From NCBI GenBank assembly GCA_022592445.1, contig JABYQR010000076.1, positions 1 to 64,000 of the forward strand: a stretch of 64,000 nt of DNA, read 5' to 3'. The position numbers were made by a program, and so were the translations under genes. Below are positions 1-10,991 of this stretch, in pieces. Position 1 is the stretch's first letter. The number at the start of each line of letters is the position of its first letter. The notes below the pieces were generated by a model. That model was given only the letters and a program-made list of their open reading frames with translations. It was not told the DNA's origin and did not search any database. The DNA comes from Cytidiella melzeri (taxonomy: Eukaryota; Basidiomycota; Agaricomycetes; Polyporales; Irpicaceae).

Positions 1-125
1 TCCCATGCTGTTGCCCCATGTACCCCGCAGGCGCAATCAATATAAAACCCTGTTCGCCGCGTACTTAGTCTTCCATACCAGCTCCTAAGAAGAACTCCTC
101 CCACAATCCATATCTTCCCTAACTC

Positions 126-838
126 ATGGTTGTACACAGCGGTATGCCGTCATCTTCGTCCGCCCAGAACGTCTGATCCTGATTTACTCAGCAGCTTCCG
201 GGTCCAAGACTCTCATCCAGGACATACCTGGCAAAGGCAAGTGCGTCATCACCCGCCAACACTTCTCGAAAGGCAATGTCGTCTTCACTGAACGTCCGCT
301 CTTCACCCAGATTCTCACACGGAGCAACACCTCCGTTCTAGCCTCCCTCTCCTCGTGCACCCCCATTGAACGCAAACATTTCTACTCGCTACACAACTGC
401 CACAGACCACGGAAGTACCTGCGCGAGCTGGGTATTTTCGAGACGAATGTCCTCCCGTGCAGGAGTAACGACGCACACGGGCACGTCGCGCAGCAGGGCG
501 GGATGTTCCTCTTTGCGGCGCGGTTCAACGCATCGTGCGTGCCCAATGTGAACAATCATTGGGACCCCGAGTGTGGGAAAGTCGTGTTTCGTGCGCTGAG
601 GGATATCGCACCTGGCGAGGAACTGTGCATTGGGTACGGGAAGCTGTTGGCGACGCAGGAGGAACGCAGGGCGGAGATGAAAAGGAAGTTTTGGTTTGAG
701 AGTCAGTGCAAAGGCTGTCGCTTTCGGCCAAGTTGTCTCCTTCCAATCGGCAGGTGTTGCAGACACAATGAAAGCCAAAGTCCGTGGAGAGCTCCATCTG
801 CCGCTGTTCCCATGTCGCCAGCACATCGCAGTAGTTGA
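126..838 (+). CDS. SET-domain protein (possible lysine methyltransferase), altered 3' end
   Basis: The start ATG at 126 is followed after 16 nt by a 50-nt intron (142-191, GTATGC...CTCAG) that splices in phase to an open frame. The frame carries SET hallmarks: a GKG turn soon after the start, RFNASCVPNV at about 525-555 (canonical RFNHSC.PNV), an ALRDIAPGEEL block and IGYGK at about 590-640, then a post-SET cysteine stretch ending in C-x2-C near 720. SET proteins transfer methyl groups to lysines. The Asn-His of the usual NHSC motif reads Asn-Ala, so activity is doubtful. After about 720 the frame runs through DNA that encodes another SET fragment on the opposite strand and stops at 836-838, so the last 40 residues are probably not native. 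Confidence 0.55.
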
Positions 839-890
839 AGCAGAGCACGCACCCCTCATCCTGCTTGATCCTATGTTCTCTCTATCCACT
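700..890 (-). pseudogene. SET-domain C-terminal fragment facing the upstream SET gene
   Basis: Read on the minus strand from about 890 the frame gives NYCDVLATWEQRQ followed by FGFHCVCNTCRLEG. This is the end of a SET domain plus the post-SET cysteine cluster (F-x-F-x-C-x-C-x2-C) of SMYD/SET proteins. A stop lies in frame just upstream, and the N-terminal two thirds of the domain is absent. The fragment meets the plus-strand SET gene tail to tail around 715-735. It is not a copy of the same exon, since the encoded residues differ, so it looks like a remnant of a related gene joined by rearrangement. Confidence 0.5.
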
Positions 891-1026
891 GCACCTCTTC
901 CCAAGTGCTCGGGGCCTCTACATATGAAACGAGCATAACTGTCAGTATTGAGAGGATGTTGCGTACATCAAGTGAGGCTCAGCTGGTCAAGCTCGAAGAG
1001 GAGGTTGCAGAGGAGGTTGAAGAGTT

Positions 1027-1263
1027 GAGTGTTATGCTGGTGTGGGTTGAGAATGGCCGGCCGTGCTGTGTAACTCGTGCCTGTGCCATCCTTGCACCTC
1101 ATCAAGCTGCAGCGGGCTGTTGATTTGAGGTGGTAAAAGAGATGAGTGTTATGCTCCCCGCGTGCTGATGTGGGTTGAGGATGGCCGGCCGTGCTGTGTA
1201 ACTCGTGCCTGTGCCATCCTCGCACCTCATAAAGCTGCGGCGGGCTGTTGTTTGAGGTGGTAG
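1027..1263. repeat. Two direct copies of a ~115-bp sequence
   Basis: A block starting gagtgttatgct at 1027 recurs at 1144. Both copies share the run atggccggccgtgctgtgta, the following actcgtgcctgtgccatcc, and a shared tail rich in gctg. The second copy has a short insertion after the first 12 bases. No gene is seen from about 900 to 1578; the short open frames here are products of the duplication. Confidence 0.7.
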
Positions 1264-1578
1264 GGGTGGTAGTGATGACAGCAGACAAGTTGAACTTACA
1301 TTTATGATGTGACAGTCACGTCACTACGTCACTGTATTGCGCTTTGAACTTGACCACAATTCCATGCTGGTTGTTAATCACTCAGTCCAGTATGGAATGT
1401 GTAGGTCGTGTGATACATACATACATGAATGCTGATCATAAGTTTCAGGGCCTTTACTCAAAAACTGTAACTTGTGCAGCTTCCAGAATTTCCAGCGTGA
1501 AACATCAGTCACCTTACCGCTCAGTGGCAGGAGTACTCTTATGATGCTGGTGCTTATCAACGGTATGTCATACTTGGA

Positions 1579-4500
1579 TTATACGCATGCAGATAACGGA
1601 TACAGACCGGAACAAGTAAAAGTGTCTATGGTGATGTAGGGATTTACTAAGAATACATCCGCCGTGTCGAGGACATTCTCAGTTGTCCATCCACTATCAA
1701 TCGCTGCGCCGCACTTTGCTGCCAAATGGCATAGCCCAACTATACGATCTACGCTTATGACTTGCGCATTGGGCCTCCGGTTCCAACTTGAGCGTGAGAC
1801 CTGATAGAGTCTTGTGCCTGGGTCACATCGCCCAAACGCGGTGTACCATTCGACATATGCCAATGGATGTGAAGCTTGCCCAAGGTCAGCAGGGAGCTCA
1901 AAGAGAACACGGAGCCTTGCCATGCGTAGGCCTTGCGTGTTTTTGGTGAGTAGCTATTTACTGAATGGTATTGACAGAACTCACCATCAAGCAACCCGCT
2001 CCCACTCCGCGTTTTGAACGCGGATGTGTCTTCAATAACAAGCACAGGATCAAAAAAACCTGGAAGCCCTCGCTTCCGTCCTTGAGCTACCACAGGTGCA
2101 GTTGCTCGCACTTTCTCCAGTCGCATATCACTGCTTACATATGGATTCCACGGCTGCTCAATCTTCAGTTGCTTATACACGTTATACGTGTCACGAGGCT
2201 GCAGAGAGAACGAGCTATCAGGGTAGCTTGTTCGGATATACGCCTGAAGAGCTTGAAGAAAGTCGACTGCACAATGGCGCTCCTGAAGGTCTTGAAGTGG
2301 CACGCGTGTGAGTGGGCAGTTTCTTGCAATTTGATACAGCTGTGGAGTGATTGAGGGCAGAAAGTGGACATCGTCGTCATTGTCGTCTTCATCGCCATTG
2401 TTGTTGTTCAAGCCATTTGCCGCAGGAAGATTAGCGACAGAGGTGAAAGATGTGATAGGTCCCTCTTCTAGCCAACTGTGAAACTCGAGGCGGTCCTTCA
2501 CTGCCTCCTGCCTCTCCAGCCAAGTTGTCATGTGTGCGATGTAGTTGCAACGATTTCCTGCCCGATATCCGGCCTTTGCAAAATCTATGTGTAAGCGTTC
2601 TGACAGCTCCGTATTGTAACCGTCTAATGATCCTTTCTCCAGGATAGCCTGGGCGTAGTGAACCATGGAGTGAATCTTGGGGATATTGAAGTGCTGACGG
2701 ATCCCCAGGTCCTGAAACACGTCCTTGTGCGCGTGAAATACACTGAGTGAGTAATTCAACGCGTCAAGACTTGCGCTAGTATGAAGCTGAAGCTGAGCAT
2801 GATAAATGAAATCAATGAGCGCTTGGACAACGTTGAGAACATCTGAGTTCACGGCACCAGAAACGAGCACAACGAAGACTTTCTGCATTTCTTTATGCTC
2901 TGCACCGGTCCACTGCTGTACGTGAGATATCCCTTTCTGGAAATGACGAAGACCAGGTGCATTGGCCATGGCTTTGAACTGCCTATCCAGCTTGTCTTCT
3001 CCAACTACTTCTGAGATCCAGCTGACGAGATGATCTTTGAACACCCCCTTGTGCAGCTGATGGAGGATGTCAGGTGTGATGCAGGTGAAGATATCACAAT
3101 GGGGAAGGTTGGCCCATAATGGCTCATAGACAGCACAAAGACCGTCCGGTAACGGGTTGATGCCTTCGCCGACCCTATGAGAGGCTAGCAGGCAAAGAGT
3201 TTCCTTGACGTCGCAAAGGAAACATCTGTCAGGTTCTCTGCAGCTCTTCGGATCTATCTTCCCACGAGGGCAGTAGTTCTCTTGCACGTTCACAATGAGG
3301 CACTGCTCAGGGTGATCTGCAACTTCGACAGCAAGTATAGGGAAGACTTTCCGCACAGCGCCATCTGCGCAGAGCATATCAACTCCAGATCTTCCTGCTT
3401 CGACCAGCGGTTCAAGAAGGGACTGCATGCAGTGGTGGTAGAGACGGAACCCAGCTAAACGTCGTGCTTCGTCGGCAGTTGAGAAGCACTCCAACCTTGA
3501 GACAGGTATGTAACCTATAAGAATCGTAGCCCTAGATGATACTTGACACTGTGTTGGCTTTGCAATGTTTCCTATTGATAGGTACACAGGCCACGCTGTC
3601 TGGTCGCCACGAAAGCTGGACAGCTTGGTCTTGTCTGAGGCAAGAATGACCGGAGCTATGGTAGCGCCACTTGGAAGCTTTCCCTGGAACAAGAAGCTGA
3701 GTTTCTTCACAAGCAAAATACGTTTTGTGTACTGACTTGAGTTCTCCACCACCAATCAGCCGTCCACATCTCGTCAATGATACAGCTCTGTCCCTCTTTA
3801 TCACTAAAAACACGCTCAGGCTCGAACGTCATTGCTCCGCAGAATGCTGGGTTCCCAATGAGTTCACGGATACACTCAACGGGATTTCTTGGCCAGAGCT
3901 CACAGTGTCGCATGTCCATTTCATCCCAGGGCGGCGCGGTAACTGGTCAATCTTCTTGAAGAACATGTATTTGCTCGTGGCAGTGAGTCCGCACTTCTTG
4001 ATCTATCAGCTGTCAATAATCATGTGCTTCGCATGATGAGCACTATTATCTGGCTCACCATTTCCAGTTTTAGGAACTCGTCGATTTTGTTATGGCCAAC
4101 GTTCTGCGCTAACCATGCCGCCATTTCCCACTCATCCTTGCTTCCAAAGGGATACCATTTATTCTGATGCTGCTCCTTGTTCTCTCCCTTCCACCTCTCG
4201 AACATTGTTATCCCTTCCCCTACAATTGTCGCAACTGGGCCTGGATACAGTTCAACAAAACATTGTAAGTGGCATTCAGAGTCTTTGTTACTTGTTTTGT
4301 GACCCTCTGTACCTGCAGCCTGAGGCCCGGTGCCAGCTGAGACCGCAGGGATTGTCGAGGAATGTAAAGTGTTGTCCTCGAGTGAGGTAGAGTGGTGAGC
4401 AAAATTGTCAAGAAGCTGTGAACATGCTGATTATGATTGAGGTTGAATCTGTACGGTAGTGACCTGCAATTCCCAGCGCCGTCGGCAAGCACTTGTGTTC

Positions 4501-4586
4501 TAAATGTGGAGTCTGACACCAGTAGATGTTGGAAGTCTCTTTCCGCAGAAACTACACCGATGGATGATTGGAGAGGACTTAGGCAT
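1579..4586 (-). pseudogene. Plavaka-type transposase (CACTA-like DNA transposon), broken copy
   Basis: From the 5' end (minus strand) there is an ATG at 4586, then a C2H2 finger start (CSFCGKRLPTSTGVRLH) typical of Plavaka proteins. It is cut by an in-frame TAG at 4500-4502. Downstream come WYPFGSKDEWE (about 4150), ECIRELIGNPAF with DEMWTADWWW (about 3750-3890), and ATIAPVILASDKT followed by AWPVYLSIGNI. Next is CADGAVRKVFPILAVEVAD, the ELSERLHIDFAK..YRAGNR core (about 2570), and a C-terminal AYVEWYTAF...YQVSRS block in another frame (1579-1923). Plavaka transposases mobilise CACTA/EnSpm-like elements of basidiomycetes. The early stop and the frame change near 1950 make this copy probably dead, unless an unseen intron bypasses one of them. 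I did not find the element's terminal repeats. Confidence 0.85.
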
Positions 4587-4828
4587 AGAAAATGTGGGGA
4601 GAGCATAGAGCAACTTGTCTATTGTGAGTGTGAACTTTTTAAATCCAAGACCTAGCTGAATCGCGTGGTCACATCAGAAGGACGCTTGTCGCTGCCGGCT
4701 GCCGACTTGGAATTTCGCAGAGCGACACAGGAACTGTACAGTTCCTTTTTGGTTGGCCAGTAACTGCTTGATTTGCCACATTTGCCAACGCAGCAATTTC
4801 TACGTGAACCTTCTCGCTGTTCCTTGCC
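4587..4828. other. 242-bp divergent intergenic region, Plavaka / DUF6532
   Basis: The region lies between the start of the minus-strand transposase and the start of the plus-strand DUF6532 gene. No other coding signal is seen. If both genes were ever expressed, their promoters must share this segment. No clear TATA box stands out. Confidence 0.4.
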
Positions 4829-6952
4829 ATGGCGTCCAATCCTTCAGCCCCTGTAACAGTAAGAAGTAGCCGCGACCGCCAACCATTGAGTAAACAGGCT
4901 GAACTTGATGTGTGTTTTTTTTGTGGTTTTAACTTGCCATCTGGATGCACAACTCTATGCTGCAGATGCTGAAAAAGTGAGGCAAGCCCAACAGAAATCA
5001 CACCCAAAGCCTCCAGTGCGAAAGGTTCATGCGGCAGCACGCAAGGTTGACGCTGCTACTTCGGGCTTGGTATACATTTTCATATGCTCACCACGCTCAT
5101 CATGTTAATACCACCCTGGCACTTTATAGATTACATCCCGAAATGTTCCGCCTACACTTGTCAAAAGAACAATAGTTCCGCGTGCAGCTAACAGCGGAAC
5201 TACTGCATCAGCTTTTGTTTGTGCCCCTGTCCAAGACCGATCATGCTCAACTGGCTCCCAAGTCATCCGTCAAACCTTCAAGCCAACAGCCTCCTATTTA
5301 CAGCGCTCAGATCGAGATTGTGTGCAGCGCCAACGTTCCCCATCCCTGCTGCCTGAAAACACAGAAGTACAAGAATTTCTTGACATTGATGGTGAGCTAT
5401 CGAGCGTTCACAGTTTCATAATGCAGATGAACATTTGATATCTCATAGGCACAGAAGACTACAAGGATCAAGAAGGCCTTGAAGGATACTCAAGCGGCCA
5501 TCAGTCAGTGCCAAACTCAGAGCCTGCAAGCAAAGACAACGACAACAGTAATGACAACAATCAAGGTCCCCTACCACTGCGCATCCGTAAGTACACCTCA
5601 TTGCCTCTAGCAACACGACACTCTAACTGAGTACTATGGCCCACTGCCTCCAGCAAGTGAGGCATTGAATATGCAGATTCGTCGCCACCAGATTGTTCGC
5701 TACGAAAAGCGTCACCATCCTGAGTCTGAGCCTCACGTCGCATCTCATAGCCACAAGTGCGTCTTATCCGAAACCACAAGTGCACTGACTGATCAGCCGC
5801 AGAAGATACAGAGAACTATTCAACACAATGGAAGAGCTCGCCGTGGTGACTTTGATAACAATGTCCAAGACGTCATTAAGGCTGCTCAAGATCTCATGAA
5901 GGTCAAGTTATATACCATTTACGCCTTTCCGACAGCATTACAGCAGGAAGATTGGATTGCCGAGATTTGGCCTGAAGCAAACCGGCTTGAAGAAGTTGAT
6001 TATCAGATTACTGGTGAGATTCATAAGCTAGTGCGTAATTTCACTCATGCTATGGGCAATGTACTGATACACAATCCGACATGCGTTACGCAAAGCTCTT
6101 GCGATGCAACACGCAACTTCACAGCGCGGTAAAAGATGCAGCACGGAAAGCTGTATCAAGCCAGTATCAATTCACAGATGCCGTCAGCAAGAAGGACAAG
6201 GAACTCAACAAAGCAAAGTATGAGAAGCTCATGGCCAATGGAGGGGGCGATGATGACTTGCCATGCTGGCTATTCCTGGTAAGTTCATCAACTGTCTACT
6301 GGTTGGTCACAGGCTGAATATCATTTAGAAGAGTGATATGAAGAAGCCCGCGGCCGAACGCCAGAACATCTATTGGAATCCAGCAATCAGCTCCTTCACC
6401 AACAAAACTGTCTACAACAACTGCTCTCGCTCGTCTATTGGTATCAAGTACCCTGCTCTTATCGGCACATACCTCACTTCGGCGCACATTGCCTTCAATC
6501 TTACCATGGTAAGCCTATTATGTACTCATCCAGCCTCCACTGACATCAGGTGCATAGATCCAGTTCGCTCTCACAGAATGGGAGGATGGGTACTTCAATG
6601 ACTCCATTTTCACGGAAGACACTGGTTGTAAGATCTACAAAATACATCAGGCTGACCTTTTGAAGTATGCGGAGGCCTTTGGGGAGGATAAGCTCATTCA
6701 TCTTGGCACTAAGCTTGTTGATGTCGGAAGGTATGTATGTGTATTCTCTTGACTGCTCGTTGTTTCAACTTCTTTACTACTAGGAACTTTGCGGGTCTAG
6801 GTCCTTAGGTGACCACGTCTGAGAACATAGGCAGAATTTCCCTCTCCGCATTCGAGCGCATGGCTGCACTGGCCACTCAGGGTGGTGAGTTGGGAGATGA
6901 TCATGATGACTTGGAGTCGGGTGAGGAACAGAGCGGGGGTCGATCAGAGTGA
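4829..6952 (+). CDS. DUF6532-like protein, multi-exon
   Basis: The ATG at 4829 opens an N-terminal stretch with SSRDRQPLSKQAELD, which continues after an intron as AEKVRQAQQKSHPKPPVRKV, a basic region usual for this family. An acidic Asn/Asp-rich linker follows (about 5460-5590). The core exons give DFDNNVQDVIKAAQDLMKVK and YTIYAFPTALQQEDWIAEIW (about 5840-5960), then AVKDAARKAVSSQYQF (about 6130-6170). Further exons give YWNPAISSFTNKTVYNN, and finally an FALTEWEDGYF block (about 6560-6600), the C-terminal signature of fungal DUF6532. The last frame ends at TGA 6950-6952. Function is unknown; the family is expanded in Agaricomycetes. Exact splice sites and intactness were not settled, and a TAG follows the run NFAGLGP near 6805 unless it is spliced out. 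Confidence 0.55.
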
Positions 6953-7727
6953 CAAAGAACTAGCAGTGCACTGGCCGATAGCCGTAACTTTTGCATAGCT
7001 GTTAGTTTGTCTTGAGCTGTATTATATGTGCTGTTGTTTAAGCCATCTGTCTGCGCCTTGAACCATCCGAGTCTCGAGCAATATGTTTTGATGTCATATA
7101 ATACCGACCAATGTGTATTATTAATACTCAAAGACGTACTGCTATATACTGGCAATGACCGGTATAGATAAGACACCTCTGGTATGTGTGATATATACAG
7201 GGGGGTCAAGTAGATTGGTATAATTGGTACTCACCTTACATACTGCTACATACTACCTGGCCTTTTTCCAGATGGACCTTCACAAATGCATGTGCTAGGT
7301 AAGTCAGTAGCAATGTCTTTCTTGCAGCCATGCAGCACGTAAGCTCACTTTATGCGGTACAGCAACAAATTTGATTCTGCTGATGGCTGGTGCGCTAAGC
7401 CAGCTCAGCAGGTGAGGCCCGCAGACAAAATGTCTTGCTGAAGAATGATTGTGAGTTCTCCTCTGTCCCAACCATGCATTATAGGTGACCTGGACACCAT
7501 AGTTTGCTGTGTCCCTTTCTAGATCTACCTCCTGTCCGTCCTTTTCTCCACAAATGTGATTTACTTTTTCAACCAATCCAAGTGAGAGAGCACAGCCCAG
7601 CTACCCAGAATGAGGTGTTGTGCCGGAAGCCGAGAATAGGTGCTGTATAGTTTCTTGGAATATCCCGACTCTCCTCCCATGTCAAAGTTCACTACACCGC
7701 CACTTGTCTTCAACCTGGTAGCCCCTC
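6953..7727. other. No gene recognised
   Basis: AT-rich sequence with short open frames only. No conserved motif, RNA gene or repeat could be supported on either strand. Confidence 0.5.
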
Positions 7728-8175
7728 ATGTCTGCAGAGCTGCCCGGACAGCAGTGTGAGAGCTGTGCCCGCCTCTTTGCTTCACTTGCTGCTCATTCAT
7801 GCTCTAAGTGTCAGAGACTTTCAGGAGTAGCCTCTGTTCCAGAAAAGCAGGCAATCAATGTATGTTTGTTTGCATCTCATAACTATTACTGGCTTAAACA
7901 CATATTCATCCAGGCGCAGCCGCAATGTCATGGGTATGGAAAGATCTTCGTGGGATCCGCTGTACTCTGTGGAAACCTTTGTCATGGAAGTGTCGTTAAA
8001 TGGGGTGCATCTTTTGTTGTTTTTATTTCTCTTTAGTTCATCAGGCATGGACTCACTCACTCTTTTTCGTACGCTCCTTATTCGGACTCAAGAGCTTTGT
8101 GGTGTCAGTACTGTATAGTGGCATGATTAGATAATCACGCGGATATCGCGCCAGCGCACAGACTCGCGCACCTGA

Positions 8176-8357
8176 GTTTCCTCGCACTACTCGAGGCTGA
8201 CTGAGGTACAATATTTATATACTTCTTTTGAACTTTTACAGTAGCTAACTTGTTGTAGATTACGTTTGCTTCGCGCACTACAGGTTAGACACTGAATATA
8301 TAAGTTTCCTCGCACTACTCGAGGCTGACTGAGATTACGTTTGCTTCGTGCACTACA
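8176..8357. repeat. Interspersed direct repeats
   Basis: A 30-bp sequence (gtttcctcgcactactcgag...) occurs at 8176-8205 and 8304-8333. A 26-bp sequence (gattacgtttgcttcg...) occurs at 8258-8283 and 8332-8357. The units partly abut, suggesting local duplication inside or between introns of the alpha-kinase-like gene. Confidence 0.7.
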
Positions 8358-8963
8358 GATTGGGCCACTTGTATCCCTGCAAAATCTTTGCTTACTCTTC
8401 AATGCAATATACTTACAGTAGCTACTTTGTCAATGACCAGCCCTTGTTTCCCCCAACAAGTTAGCTGCAATGCTATCCCAGGATTGCACGTACATGGCTG
8501 TGATTCAGGCAGAACAGCGTATGATGCCTCCTCCTTTACCTCTGCTTTCTTCCCCTACCCAGTTGTCTTCCCTGCCGAATTCACTCGTTTTGTCAAACAC
8601 CCTTGATTCTGAATCACCTACTATCCAGCAGTTGCCCCTCCGGCAAGGTGGCAGTTTGGGTGGCCCACAGCTAGCTCATGCTGAGGCCATTCTGCAATAC
8701 GCCCAGTTGTTCCAGGGCAAGGCCTCCGACATTTGCTTACAAAAACAAACCAATTCTCAACCTCAGAACACTAGTCTCAAGCGAGCAGTCCTCATCAGTC
8801 ACAGCATTTGTCAGGAGCAGAAAGATGTTAAAAGCCACCGTACAGACCAGCAAATCATGGTCACTGCGCATCTGTACAACCAAGACATGAAGTCAGCTGG
8901 CAAAGAGACTTTAAAGCTGGTAAGCTTATTACATCACATCTACAGTATACAGCTCTGATGTAT

Positions 8964-8991
8964 GACACACACACACACTCTCTCTCTCTCT
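8964..8991. repeat. Compound (AC)n(TC)n microsatellite
   Basis: About seven AC units are followed directly by about seven TC units, within a probable intron of the alpha-kinase-like gene. Confidence 0.85.
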
Positions 8992-10782
8992 TGCAATTTG
9001 CAACCAAAAGTGCGAAGTGTAGTTTTGAACTGTCATATTCCACAGATCATGCATGCAAAAAGCTGCTAGGGATGATACTGGACTCCATCAACGCAACACC
9101 TAGTTTGGCACACACCAGCACTGCTCCATTGACCTGGTAGGTGTCAATGTCTCTCTGCCTATTATCCAAGAAAGGACCACGTCAAACATTTTACAGGGAC
9201 AAGATTCAGATTTATGCACGCAATGGCCAAAAATCAGCTGCAACTATTCTACCTCAGCATTTCATCACTGAAGGCAGTGTTTCTGACCTGCACAACTATT
9301 TTGTCACCAACGGTCTGGGTATCGAGGCAAATTGCAAGGGCTATGTGGTAGAACTTTGTTTCCTCTTCACCCTCCAGGTAATGTATCATCATTCCTTTCT
9401 GTTGCTTTCTATTGCACTCAACCTTGTGTACTCATGTGCAAATAGGATCTGCATGATGACATGCAGGATGATCTCCTACAGCCATCTCGAGTATCATCTC
9501 ACCAAGCATTACGCCGCAAGCAGTCACAGTCCAGCCCTACTTTCATAGCTTCATCTGGGCCTCCTCCACCAAAAGTTGTATGCCTTAGTGCATATCCACT
9601 TGCAAAACCGCAGCCTTGGGTCAAGTACTGGTCATGAAACCCCACCCTTACAGCGTATCGATTCTTGCAGCATACGCTGGTGCTTTCAAAGACAAAGAAA
9701 TGGCAGCTGTACAAACAAGTTGAACACTCCATTCTCATTGCTGAGAAATTGGATTGCAGCAATGAAGAACAGCAATGACAAGTCAGAAGAATCTGGCTAT
9801 CTTGGCTGAGGATCTTCTAGGTTGGGTCTCTATGTACGTATTTGGTATTTGTCCATTCCTCTTGCTCTGCCCTTATTCAACATCCTTAATGAGCTATAAT
9901 GAACGGTTGTATTACTTTGCTGCAGGCCCAATTCAACAACAAGGAGTATGCTGTGACCATCCTTCAATCACGTCTCCAATCGGACAACAACTCAGAGCAT
10001 CCTGGGCCAAAACCCTTGGAGAACAAGGAGCTTTTCATTCTAAGCCGTGAGTTCAAGCTCCTAGCTGACGCCCAGCTGTGCAAAGAGGCCTTCAATGAGC
10101 TTGCCTCAGAGGCTTGCAGAAGTGCAAGCAGCAAACAAAAAATTTCAGGTGAGCATATACATGTAACCTTGTCTCAGTCACACTGCTGATCTCCTGATAT
10201 TGCACAGATTTCTACTTCAATTATGAAGGTTCATTTCTCAGTTGCTTTGACACCTCGCAGATGACGGGTTACAATGATCTTGGTGCATGGGTGTTTCTTG
10301 CTAAGTGCTGTTACCTTGCGGTAGGGTAGATGGAACAGTGAGAAAGTTTACTGGGAATGGTGCTCCTGGTGATCCTGCTAATCAGCTGGAAGCAGTATGC
10401 TTTCGTACATTTCAGCTCCTTGTATTCTTGCAAGACAAAACTACTTTGTGACCTCCAAGTTACACAGAGCTAATCATGGCTCTTATCATTCTTGTAACCA
10501 CCTATTATCATATAGGTGCAGTGGATCGCTCGAGGAGAATGTGTCTTACTGACCCAAGCACACACGTTTGTTTTCATTTTCATTCATATATTCTCTACAA
10601 AATCAACTTAATATGTTCCTCTTCTCATCTAGTGCAGGAGGTGGGTTTCACTCCATGACCAATGTTTACTGGGACAGAAAGAACAGTGGTATTACAAGTT
10701 TCCTAAATGCCCACGACAGAGTTTGCAAGAAGAACATATTCTGCAATTTTCTCGACCTTTGTAACCTTGAATATAAGCAGGG

Positions 10783-10830
10783 GGAGGAGGAAGAGGAAGA
10801 GGAAGAGGAAGAGGAAGAGGAAGAGGAGGA
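10783..10830 (+). repeat. GAGGAA hexamer run coding poly-Glu
   Basis: Repeated gaggaa/gaagag units encode an acidic Glu tract near the C-terminus of the alpha-kinase-like gene. The same bases read as poly-Ser on the minus strand, which is an artefact of the repeat. Confidence 0.8.
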
Positions 10831-10991
10831 TGAATTGTTTGAAGATGGCAATGAAAGTGAGCAGATTAAGCAAGGGTGTGACGGTGAAGGTGCAGAAGAC
10901 AGTAACATAGAAGAGAACGTCTGAGAGCCTGAGAGCTAGACTATTGTAAACACTCATTCAGGCCCATTCCAAACCATATTGACCTCTCATT

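Larger units (their letters stand above)
7728..10924 (+). pseudogene. Alpha-kinase-like gene, decayed
   Basis: The ATG at 7728 opens a cysteine-rich start (CESC...CSKC), and the next exon (from 7915) holds PQCHGYGKIF...CGNLCHG. This two-ribbon N-terminus is common in agaricomycete alpha-kinase-domain proteins. Later exons give weakly conserved stretches. The C-terminal lobe reads RKFTGNGAPGDPANQ (about 10340), HFSSLYS...LLCDLQ (about 10410-10455), then MCLTDPSTH and GITSFLNAHDRVCKKNIFC (about 10540-10755). These correspond to the DLQG, TDP and zinc-binding H..C..C elements of atypical (MHCK/eEF2K-type) alpha-kinases. GNGAPGDPANQ and HFSSLYS are in different frames with no intron between, so a frameshift near 10395 is likely. 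The tail is an acidic Glu run. The family assignment rests on motif memory. Confidence 0.5.

Noticed and set aside
389..904. 171-codon minus-strand frame over the SET region
   Set aside because: It is antisense to the SET gene in the left part and in a different frame from the SET fragment in the right part; no motif is seen.
1300..1345. Short cacgtcactacgtcac palindrome-like run as a transposon end
   Set aside because: Too short, and no partner was found near the other end of the Plavaka/DUF6532 region.
10666..10908. Poly-Ser minus-strand frame
   Set aside because: It is the complement of the Glu-coding GAGGAA repeat.
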